Shown in pieces: positions 35,047 to 41,299 of a DNA stretch of 41,299 bases. This DNA comes from an uncultured Clostridia bacterium. Its GTDB lineage: Bacteria > Bacillota > Clostridia > Oscillospirales > Acutalibacteraceae. A program made the translations under genes and the position numbers. The stretch lies in the NCBI GenBank assembly GCA_947176035.1, contig CAMWPJ010000004.1, positions 1-41,299 of the forward strand, in the 5' to 3' direction. The stretch's first letter is position 1; each line of letters begins with the position of its first letter. The notes under the pieces were generated by a model that saw only the letters and a program-made list of their open reading frames with translations, did no database searches and was not told the origin of the DNA.

Positions 35047-37254
35047 ATGGAAATGATTAATCTTACAATTAACGGTCAAAGTGTTACTGCTCCTGCCGGC
35101 AGTACAATTTTAGAAGCAGCAAGGATGAATGGAATTTATATTCCTACTCTTTGTTATGATGAGGCAGTAGAGGTTTACGGTGCTTGCGGTCTTTGTGTTG
35201 TAGAGGCTGAGGGTGTGCCAAAGCTCCTTCGTTCCTGCTCGGCGAAAGTGTCCGAGGGAATGGTAATCAACACAGAGAGCGAAAGAGTTATAAAATCAAG
35301 AAAAATTGCGATGGAGCTTTTGGTGTCTGCTCACGATGGTGATTGCATTGCGCCTTGTCAGCTTGCATGTCCTGCAAACACAGATTGTCAGGGTTATGTT
35401 GGTCTTATTGCAAACGGAAAGTTTGATGATGCACTTGAGCTTATTAAAAATACAAATCCGCTGCCTGCATCTATCGGCAGAGTATGTCCGCATCCTTGTG
35501 AAAAGGCTTGCAGACGCGGTAAGGTTGAAGAGCCGATCAATATTGCTCAGCTTAAATTCTTTGCAGCTGATTTGGACTTGAGGGGAGCATCATATCTTCC
35601 TGAATGTGCATCTGCAACAGGTAAAAAGGTTGCCATTGTCGGCGGCGGTCCTGCCGGTCTGACAGCGGCTTATTATCTCAGAACGCTCGGTCACGAGGTT
35701 ACTGTTTTTGATATGATGGATAAAATGGGTGGTATGCTCAGATATGGTATTCCGCAGTATCGTTTGCCTAAAGAGATTCTTGACAGCGAAATTAAGCTGA
35801 TTGAAAAAATCGGCGTTCGTCTTGTTAACAATGTTAAATTCGGCAGTGATATCACAATGGATATGCTTAAATCAGTTAATGATGCTGTTATCCTTGCTCC
35901 CGGTGCTTGGAAATCAAGCCCTATGCGTGTTAAGGGTGAGGATATTGATGGTGTTTACGGCGGTATAGATTTTCTCAGAAGTGTGATTCAGGGTAATCCT
36001 GTTAAAATCGGCGAAAAGGTTGCTGTATGCGGCGGCGGTAATACCGCAATGGATGCCTGCCGTACTGCTGTTCGTCTTGGTGCGAAAGAGGTTTATGTAA
36101 TCTACCGCAGAACCGAGAAGGAAATGCCGGCAGAGGAAATTGAGATTAAAGAGTCTAAGGAAGAGGGCGTTATTTATAAATTCCTTACAAACCCTGTTGA
36201 GATTCATGCAGAAAACGGCAGGGTTTGCGGTATGACGCTTCAGCTTATGGAGCTTGGTGAGCCGGACGCATCCGGCAGAAGGAAGCCTGTCGCTATTGAG
36301 GGCAAGACAGAATATCTTCCGCTTGACAGTGTAATTATGGCTATCGGTCAGAAGCTTGATCCTACTGATTTTTCAGATGTTGAGCTTACAGACAGAGGTA
36401 CAATCCTTTCAGATGAGGACGATTTCACAACAAATCTTGACGGTGTGTTTGCTATCGGTGATGCTACAAACAAGGGTGCATCAATTGCTATTGCTGCAAT
36501 CGGTGAGGCAGACCGCTGTGTTAAGTCGGTTGATGCTTACCTCAAGGGTGAACAGCTTGATTTTACACCGAAATATATCAGCAAGCGTGATGATGACAGA
36601 ATTGATCTTTCAGGCAAAACCCAGCAGGCAAGAACGGTTGCAGATGTGCTTGATGCAGATATAAGAAAAAATAATTTTGACGAGGTTTCACTGGGTCTTA
36701 CCGTTGAACAGGCTCAGGAAGAGGCTAAGCGTTGCCTTGAGTGTGGCTGTCGTGAATATTTCAAGTGCAAGCTTTTACAGGTTGCACAGAGATATGATAT
36801 CAACCCTGAACGTTTTGCAGGTGAAATGCCGCAGAAATATACCCGCGATGAAAATTCATTCATTGAGCGTAACACAGCGAAATGTATTCTTTGCGGTCTT
36901 TGTGTGCGTTCTTGTAAAGAGGTAATGGATATTAGTGCAATCGGTCTGCTCGGCCGTGGCTTTAAGACAAGTGTTTCACCTGCCTTTGCGTTACCGCTTG
37001 ACCAGACTAAGTGCACAAATTGCGGCCTTTGCGTTAAGCTTTGCCCTACAGGTGCTTTGACTGAAAAGTCATCACTTGATAAGCAGGTTCCGCTTAAGGA
37101 GCAGTATTCAATTGAGACTGTAACAGTTGAGGGCAAGTCTTGCGAATTGCTCGTATCACGCTATAACGGTGAGGTTATCAGAGCAGTGCCTAATAATGAC
37201 AATGCAAGAAATTGCGGCCTTTCCCGTGAAGAATTAATTAATCTGGTAAAGTAA
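35047..37254 (+). CDS. stnC: NuoG-like/GltD-like fusion: NADPH-binding subunit of Stn-type transhydrogenase
   Basis: A 735-residue fusion. Residues 1-85 bind [2Fe-2S] (Cys36, Cys47, Cys50, Cys64). Residues about 100-165 carry the GltD-type Cys set (CIAPCQLACPANTDCQGY, CPHPCEKACRRG). FAD is bound at VAIVGGGPAGLTAAYY (near 195) and NADP(H) at VAVCGGGNTAMDACR (near 326), with the VYVIYRR basic motif favouring NADPH. The C-terminus has two [4Fe-4S] motifs, CILCGLCVRSC (near 613) and CTNCGLCVKLC (near 657). No H-cluster ligands are present, so this is not a hydrogenase. Together the three proteins should catalyse NADH + reduced ferredoxin + 2 NADP+ to 2 NADPH, reversibly, as NfnAB does. The assignment to Stn rests on architecture; a role with a separate formate dehydrogenase is the alternative. 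Confidence 0.8.
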   Translation: MEMINLTINGQSVTAPAGSTILEAARMNGIYIPTLCYDEAVEVYGACGLCVVEAEGVPKLLRSCSAKVSEGMVINTESERVIKSRKIAMELLVSAHDGDCIAPCQLACPANTDCQGYVGLIANGKFDDALELIKNTNPLPASIGRVCPHPCEKACRRGKVEEPINIAQLKFFAADLDLRGASYLPECASATGKKVAIVGGGPAGLTAAYYLRTLGHEVTVFDMMDKMGGMLRYGIPQYRLPKEILDSEIKLIEKIGVRLVNNVKFGSDITMDMLKSVNDAVILAPGAWKSSPMRVKGEDIDGVYGGIDFLRSVIQGNPVKIGEKVAVCGGGNTAMDACRTAVRLGAKEVYVIYRRTEKEMPAEEIEIKESKEEGVIYKFLTNPVEIHAENGRVCGMTLQLMELGEPDASGRRKPVAIEGKTEYLPLDSVIMAIGQKLDPTDFSDVELTDRGTILSDEDDFTTNLDGVFAIGDATNKGASIAIAAIGEADRCVKSVDAYLKGEQLDFTPKYISKRDDDRIDLSGKTQQARTVADVLDADIRKNNFDEVSLGLTVEQAQEEAKRCLECGCREYFKCKLLQVAQRYDINPERFAGEMPQKYTRDENSFIERNTAKCILCGLCVRSCKEVMDISAIGLLGRGFKTSVSPAFALPLDQTKCTNCGLCVKLCPTGALTEKSSLDKQVPLKEQYSIETVTVEGKSCELLVSRYNGEVIRAVPNNDNARNCGLSREELINLVK

Positions 37255-37301
37255 GAGCGTGTCAGATAAAATATTTTGAAAATATTAACCCCCATAGGGG
37301 C

Positions 37302-37330
37302 TTGTAATAGTATTTTATTCATACTATAAT
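37302..37330 (+). promoter_or_regulatory. promoter of hypB-hypA
   Basis: TTGTAA (37302-37307) and a perfect TATAAT (37325-37330) are 17 bases apart. A small CCCC-ATA-GGGG hairpin lies just upstream (37290-37300) and may mark the end of the previous operon, though it has no T run. Confidence 0.65.
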
Positions 37331-37360
37331 TTAAGCAGCTTTAATTATACGGAGGGCACA

Positions 37361-38029
37361 ATGGACGAATTCAAGGTAATTGAAATAAAACGAAGTGTTT
37401 TTGAAAATAATGACAAAGAAGCTGAGCGTTTAAGAAGTGAGTTGAAAAAAGAAAAAACCTTTCTCTTAAATCTTATGTCTTCGCCCGGCAGCGGAAAAAC
37501 CACTACACTAAAAGCAACGATTGCACGTCTTAAGGACGAAATGAATATCGGTGTTATGGAGGCAGATATTGACAGTGATGTTGATGCTAAAACGATTGCC
37601 GATACAGGTGTAAGATCAATTCAGCTGCATACAGGCGGAATGTGCCATCTTGATGCAGGTATGACCGAGCAGGGACTTAAGGAATTCGGCACGGATAATC
37701 TTGATCTTGTTGTGCTTGAGAATGTCGGCAATCTTGTTTGTCCTGCTGAGTTTGATACAGGCTCAAGCAAAAATGCAATGATTCTTTCGGTGCCCGAGGG
37801 TGACGATAAGCCGCTTAAATATCCGCTTATGTTTACAATTTCGGATGTTGTTTTGATTAATAAGATTGATACCAAATCCGTATTTGATTTCGATGATGCT
37901 GCAGTTGTCGAGAGAATTCATAATCTTAATCCGAATGCAGAAATTTTCTTTATTTCAGCTAAAACAGGCGAAGGTGTAGATGCCTGGTGTGACTGGCTGA
38001 GAAAAGAAGTTAAAGAGTGGAATAGCTGA
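37361..38029 (+). CDS. hypB: HypB, GTPase for nickel insertion
   Basis: A 222-residue GTPase with P-loop SSPGSGKTT (residues 40-48), EADIDSDVDAKTIAD, ENVGNLVCPAEFDTG (the metal-linked switch motif with its Cys) and NKID for guanine. It also keeps the QLHTGGMCHLDAGM stretch with conserved Cys and His. The His-rich nickel-storage tail found at the N-terminus in some species is missing. With HypA it delivers Ni to hydrogenase large subunits or to other Ni enzymes such as urease. No Ni enzyme is encoded in this window. Its TGA overlaps the hypA ATG (TGATG). Confidence 0.93.
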   Translation: MDEFKVIEIKRSVFENNDKEAERLRSELKKEKTFLLNLMSSPGSGKTTTLKATIARLKDEMNIGVMEADIDSDVDAKTIADTGVRSIQLHTGGMCHLDAGMTEQGLKEFGTDNLDLVVLENVGNLVCPAEFDTGSSKNAMILSVPEGDDKPLKYPLMFTISDVVLINKIDTKSVFDFDDAAVVERIHNLNPNAEIFFISAKTGEGVDAWCDWLRKEVKEWNS

Positions 38030-38367
38030 TGCACGAGCTTGGAGTGGTTCTGGAAATCTTTGATTTGGTAGAAGAGATTATGAAGGAACAGGGACTGAAA
38101 AAAGTATCGTCAATTACTGTTGAGGTCGGTGAGCTTTCGGGTATTCTGCCTGATTATCTCAGCGAATGCTGGAAGGTTGCACGTCTTGGCGGCACCTTTG
38201 ATAATACTGAGCTCAAGCTTATTCATATTCCTGCCACAGCCCGCTGTACCTGCGGTGCGGAGTATGAAATGACAAGGAATAATCGTATCTGTCCCAAATG
38301 TCATAAAACTGATTACGAGGTAATCAAAGGCAGAGAGTTTATGGTGTTATCCATAGAAGCATGTTAA
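38029..38367 (+). CDS. hypA: HypA, nickel metallochaperone
   Basis: A 112-residue protein that starts MHELGV, where His2 and the N-terminus bind Ni(II). The zinc site is CTCGAEYEMTRNNRICPKC, i.e. two C-x-C/C-x2-C pairs. It partners with HypB, whose stop codon overlaps its start. A convergent terminator follows. The length is normal for the family. Confidence 0.93.
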   Translation: MHELGVVLEIFDLVEEIMKEQGLKKVSSITVEVGELSGILPDYLSECWKVARLGGTFDNTELKLIHIPATARCTCGAEYEMTRNNRICPKCHKTDYEVIKGREFMVLSIEAC

Positions 38368-38388
38368 TATTAATTTACACACAAAATG

Positions 38389-38417
38389 AAAAGGAGTAGT
38401 CTATGACTACTCCTTTT
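38389..38417. terminator. bidirectional terminator between hypA and a minus-strand gene
   Basis: A perfect 12-bp stem, AAAAGGAGTAGT/ACTACTCCTTTT, closes on a five-base loop (CTATG) whose outer C and G can also pair. T-rich tails occur on both strands, so it can serve the convergent genes on both sides. Confidence 0.88.
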
Positions 38418-38445
38418 GTTTAATTATAACCATATATAATTGAGA

Positions 38446-38838
38446 TTATTTTTTGTAGATTATATTCAAATCTCCGTCAACAAAGCCTATTCCTATAGCC
38501 GTATATGCTTTTAATTTATTTGCATATTTACCACCTTTTAAATACTCTGAAACCATTTCGGTGAACAGATTTTCAGCATCCTTCCACGAGTATTCCCTTA
38601 TCAAAACAAACGGATTATCTCTTGTTGTGAAAACTTCATTACAAGCCCAGTCTGTATTATTTTCATCAAAGGAGGATGTGCCTACGAATTCAATTGACCA
38701 TTTGTTATCGCCGTCATCATACAGATTAAAACAGATTGCCTTTATATCAGCAGATAAAGGCTCAGCAAAAATATTATTTAGCCAGATATCAAATGCACTG
38801 TCTTTTGTTGCTTTTTTTAGTTTATTGAATAGACTCAT
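38446..38838 (-). CDS. small hypothetical protein, possibly immunity-like
   Basis: A 130-residue soluble protein with AGAGGTT 8 bases upstream of ATG 38838. It has no signal peptide or membrane helix. The sequence alternates acidic, aromatic strands (ICFNLYDDGDNKWSIEFVGTSSFDE) with helices (SWKDAENLFTEMVSEYLKGGKYANKLKAYTAIGIGFVDGDLNIIY). The acid-rich, one-domain look resembles immunity proteins of polymorphic toxin systems, but I cannot name a family and no toxin gene is near. The stop is followed by the bidirectional terminator. It lies 22 bases downstream of the glucosidase gene on the same strand, so it may be transcribed with it. Confidence 0.65.
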   Translation of the reverse strand: MSLFNKLKKATKDSAFDIWLNNIFAEPLSADIKAICFNLYDDGDNKWSIEFVGTSSFDENNTDWACNEVFTTRDNPFVLIREYSWKDAENLFTEMVSEYLKGGKYANKLKAYTAIGIGFVDGDLNIIYKK

Positions 38839-38860
38839 TATGAATTAACCTCTTGTTTTT

Positions 38861-40519
38861 TTATGACTCAAAAACATAAACCCTTGTTTCATACGGTCTT
38901 GTTTTGAAGCCGTTGCCCTGAACTGTCGGATTATCATAGTTGCAGAGGATTGGTGTGCCCTTTTCAAGCTCAAAGCCTGCAGGTGCCTCAAATGCAACAT
39001 TATCCTCGGTGAAGGAATTTATAACAAGCAGACGCTTGCCGTTATAATTTCTCTCATAAACATAGAGCTTGCCTGAATTTTTGTAATGCTCCTTATAATC
39101 ACCATAAATAGCAACCTCATTCTCCTTTTTGAATTTTATGAGCTTCTTATAGTGATTGAGGATTGAGTTCGGATCTTCCATTTCCTTTTTTGCATTGATT
39201 TCAGGATAATTCTTATTAACAGGGAACCAAGGTGTGCCTGTGGTAAAGCCTGCATTGGTGCTGTCATCCCACTGAACAGGAGTTCTTGAATTATCACGTG
39301 TTGATTTTACTGCCCATTCCCAGCATTTTTCTTCTCTGATATGCACTTTGTTCCTCGCAACATTATAGTTGTTCTTAACAAAGCAGTCCTCATAATCGTC
39401 AAGACTGTCAAGTGCAGTGTTGAGCATACCGATTTCCTGTCCCTGATAAATAAACGGTGTGCCCTGCTGAAGCATATACATATTTGCAAGCATTTTACCG
39501 GATTCAACTCTGTATTTTTCACTGCCATAGCGTGAAATAATTCTCGGGTGGTCGTGATTTTCTATGTAAAGCGTATTCCATGCCTTGCCGTTCAGCTTAT
39601 ACTGCCAGTTTGAAAAGGCATGCTTCATTTTTCTCAAATCAAATCTGGTTTGTATATAGTCTACCATAAAGCAGTCAGCCTCTATATGCTGAAAATGGAA
39701 CATCAAATCAAGCTCTTTTTTGCCTTCGCTGATATATTTGAGTGCATTGCCAGGTGTCATCATCGGTGCTTCACCAACAGTGAAGCAGTCGTACTGATTT
39801 GTTACCTCTCGGTATTCCTGCAAATATTGATGAATATTAGGACCATCCATATAATGCTCAATTCCGCATGCTGCCGGAATTGGGAATCCGTTCGGCAATC
39901 CCTTACGCTTTGATATAAAAGTGATAACATCCTCTCGGAAGCCGTCAACGCCCATATCAAGCCAGAATTTCATGATATCCTTAACCTCTTGGCGTACTTT
40001 AGGGTTGTCGTGGTTAAGGTCAGGCTGCTTTTTAGCAAATACGTGAAGATAGTATTCGTTGAGCTTGTTGTTATATTCCCAAGCACCTCCCTCAAAGCAG
40101 GAAAGCCAATTGTTAGGCGGACGTTTCCCTCTGCCCTTGCGCCATATGTAGTAATCATGATATGGTGAGTCTTTATCCTGTGAGTCAATAAACCACTGAT
40201 GTTCGTCGGATGTGTGGTTGACAACAAGGTCCATTATAACCTTGATTCCACGCTTATGTGCTTCATCAAGAACTTTTTTGAACAGCTCAAGATTACCATA
40301 ATCCTCGTGAATATTTCTATAGTCAGCAATATCATAACCATAATCAGCGTTAGGTGATGGATAAAGCGGTGAAAACCAGATGCAGTTAATACCTAAATCC
40401 TCAAGATAATCGAGCTTGCTGAGTACACCCTCCAGATCGCCTATTCCATCACCATTGCCGTCGCAGAATGAGCGAGGCCAGATCTGATATACAACTAATT
40501 CCTTGTACCAATCCTTCAT
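38861..40519 (-). CDS. malL: oligo-1,6-glucosidase (GH13)
   Basis: A 552-residue cytoplasmic alpha-glucosidase. The GH13 signatures are YQIWPRSFCDGNGDGIGDLEG (with a Ca-binding loop), DLVVNHTSDEH, GVDGFREDVI with nucleophile Asp197, FTVGE with acid/base Glu250, and ENHDHPR with Asp323. The residue after the nucleophile is Val198; in this family Val there goes with alpha-1,6 activity (isomaltase, oligo-1,6-glucosidase), whereas Thr or Ala goes with alpha-1,4 maltases. Length and active-site spacing match the Bacillus enzyme closely. It would release glucose from isomaltose-type products of starch or dextran breakdown. ATG 40519 has AAGGGGAA upstream. No sugar transporter or regulator is in view. 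A trehalose-6-phosphate hydrolase is the less likely alternative. Confidence 0.9.
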   Translation of the reverse strand: MKDWYKELVVYQIWPRSFCDGNGDGIGDLEGVLSKLDYLEDLGINCIWFSPLYPSPNADYGYDIADYRNIHEDYGNLELFKKVLDEAHKRGIKVIMDLVVNHTSDEHQWFIDSQDKDSPYHDYYIWRKGRGKRPPNNWLSCFEGGAWEYNNKLNEYYLHVFAKKQPDLNHDNPKVRQEVKDIMKFWLDMGVDGFREDVITFISKRKGLPNGFPIPAACGIEHYMDGPNIHQYLQEYREVTNQYDCFTVGEAPMMTPGNALKYISEGKKELDLMFHFQHIEADCFMVDYIQTRFDLRKMKHAFSNWQYKLNGKAWNTLYIENHDHPRIISRYGSEKYRVESGKMLANMYMLQQGTPFIYQGQEIGMLNTALDSLDDYEDCFVKNNYNVARNKVHIREEKCWEWAVKSTRDNSRTPVQWDDSTNAGFTTGTPWFPVNKNYPEINAKKEMEDPNSILNHYKKLIKFKKENEVAIYGDYKEHYKNSGKLYVYERNYNGKRLLVINSFTEDNVAFEAPAGFELEKGTPILCNYDNPTVQGNGFKTRPYETRVYVFES

Positions 40520-40689
40520 AATAATTCCCCTTATATTTCAATTTGTCAGGGTATGTGTGCCGGATATTTTATCACCCTTAATTATATCGTAACAGAAATA
40601 TTGAGTATTTACAAGAAAATTTTATATTGATATAAATTATTAATCCGGTATATAAATTATTTGCGGAATATCGCAGTAACATAAAAGAA

Positions 40690-40713
40690 AAGCAGGATAA
40701 TTTTACCCTGCTT
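40690..40713 (-). terminator. terminator of the gene at the right edge
   Basis: AAGCAGG and CCTGCTT form a 7-bp stem; on the minus strand a T-rich stretch (TTTTCTTTT) follows. It lies 27 bases past the stop of the minus-strand gene at 40740. Confidence 0.75.
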
Positions 40714-40739
40714 GTTGATTTGACTAAAATAAGGAACTA

Positions 40740-41299
40740 TCAATTAATAATGCTATGCTCAAATGATTTAAAATTCCAGTTATATATCTTTAAAATTTCC
40801 GCTGCATCTTGCATAAAAGAAATTATCACATTTCTAAAGGAATTATAATCAACCTCATCATAACCTAAATCATAATCAAAATATACATTGCTTTCTTTCC
40901 AGAAAAGATTATTCCACGAAATTTCTACACTATTTTCTCGTCTGAAGAAGCATACACTTGGCATAATACTTCCGGTTTTGGCTGATAACCAACAATGTCT
41001 TTGAATCCATCTGCTTTTAGCAAAATGCCACAAATCAAATTCCAAATCAGTATTGTCATCAAATTCATCAGCAGAGCATAACATAGTGTTAATATCTGCA
41101 TTTGGAACAGGTAATGGAAAAGGGTCATATCCAAGTATATATTCGATATTACTATACATCCAATCTATGATATATTGAATTTCTCCAAAATATGTATATT
41201 TAGAATTATCATAATTATAAGACATTAACTGCTTTCCTTTTATCCATAATTCTAAGTAAAAATCCGGTAAGCTATCGTTATAATTATCTTTTTCAAAAG
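40740..41299 (-). CDS. hypothetical protein, DUF5984-like, 5' end outside window
   Basis: The ATG at 41225 gives 161 residues, but the frame stays open upstream to the window edge and encodes protein-like sequence there (LPDFYLELWIKGKQLMSYNY), so the real start is probably beyond 41299. The visible part has a pattern I associate with DUF5984-type proteins: FPLPVPNADINTM, then LWHFAKSRWIQRHCWLSAKTGSIMPSVCFFRRENSVEISW, where W-x-H and a P-x-V-x-F-x-R core are characteristic. Such small soluble proteins are found as orphan or immunity-like genes; the function is unknown. No membrane helix or signal peptide is visible. Confidence 0.65.
   Translation of the reverse strand, partial: FEKDNYNDSLPDFYLELWIKGKQLMSYNYDNSKYTYFGEIQYIIDWMYSNIEYILGYDPFPLPVPNADINTMLCSADEFDDNTDLEFDLWHFAKSRWIQRHCWLSAKTGSIMPSVCFFRRENSVEISWNNLFWKESNVYFDYDLGYDEVDYNSFRNVIISFMQDAAEILKIYNWNFKSFEHSIIN

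Noticed and set aside
36714-37136. 140-codon minus-strand frame inside stnC
   Set aside because: It is antisense to the conserved iron-sulfur motifs, which are certainly coding.
37319-37324. TCATAC, half of a NikR-type nickel operator, in the hypB promoter
   Set aside because: The partner half-site (GTATGA 16 bases upstream) is missing, so nickel regulation cannot be claimed.
1-41299. CRISPR arrays, insertion sequences, rRNA and tRNA genes
   Set aside because: I looked on both strands and saw no regularly spaced repeats, transposase genes, or tRNA/rRNA signatures.

Overview
The window reads as low-GC Firmicutes DNA, most likely a gut Clostridia / Ruminococcaceae-type anaerobe. I infer this from the AT-rich sequence, the strong AGGAGG-type ribosome binding sites, frequent TTG starts, a Tn1549-like conjugation module, BspA-type and VaFE/Cna_B surface proteins, and flavin-based electron-bifurcation genes. 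No rRNA or tRNA gene was seen, so the species cannot be fixed.

Region 1 (1 to about 29.65 kb) is most of an integrative and conjugative element (ICE), all on the + strand. It opens with the 3' end of a RepA-like replication initiator. A surface/cargo block follows: a small membrane protein, a Thr-rich lipoprotein, a 1216-aa thioester/Cna_B/VaFE adhesin with an SPNTG sorting motif, a membrane-anchored protein, and two secreted proteins that share a domain, one of which carries BspA-type leucine-rich repeats. Next come DNA-processing genes: a 2619-aa fusion of ArdC-like, MutS-I-like, N6-methylase and SNF2-type helicase parts, and a primase-like protein with a broken zinc finger. A likely oriT and the relaxosome follow (RHH protein, MobC, relaxase), then PcfB/DUF3801, an ArdC/LtrC-like protein and the VirD4 coupling protein. 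The type IV secretion core closes the element: VirB2-like, VirB6-like, PrgI/VirB3-like, VirB4 and an M23 cell-wall hydrolase. No integrase is visible, so the element must continue to the left or has lost it.

Two points stand out in the transfer module. The relaxase and VirD4 reading frames both need an upstream start to keep essential parts (the catalytic Tyr motif and the first membrane helix). In both cases the only well-placed codon is ATA followed by GCA, sitting at or on the stop of the preceding gene. In addition, a 298-bp tandem duplication spans the virB4/M23 junction, yet both genes stay intact.

Region 2 (about 29.65-30.37 kb) has no convincing protein gene but is dense in signals: a sigma-A promoter, a candidate structured RNA of about 430 nt with several long-range helices and a terminator, a 102-bp element bounded by perfect 18-bp inverted repeats, and a leftward promoter with two GTTAG-N6-CTAAC operator-like repeats. 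It marks the boundary between ICE and chromosome.

Region 3 (30.37 kb to the end) looks like chromosome with higher GC: a secreted transglutaminase-like protein, a Cof-type HAD phosphatase, a three-gene set matching the Sporomusa-type electron-bifurcating transhydrogenase (StnABC), hypB-hypA for nickel insertion, an oligo-1,6-glucosidase, and two small uncharacterised proteins on either side of it, one of them running off the right edge.
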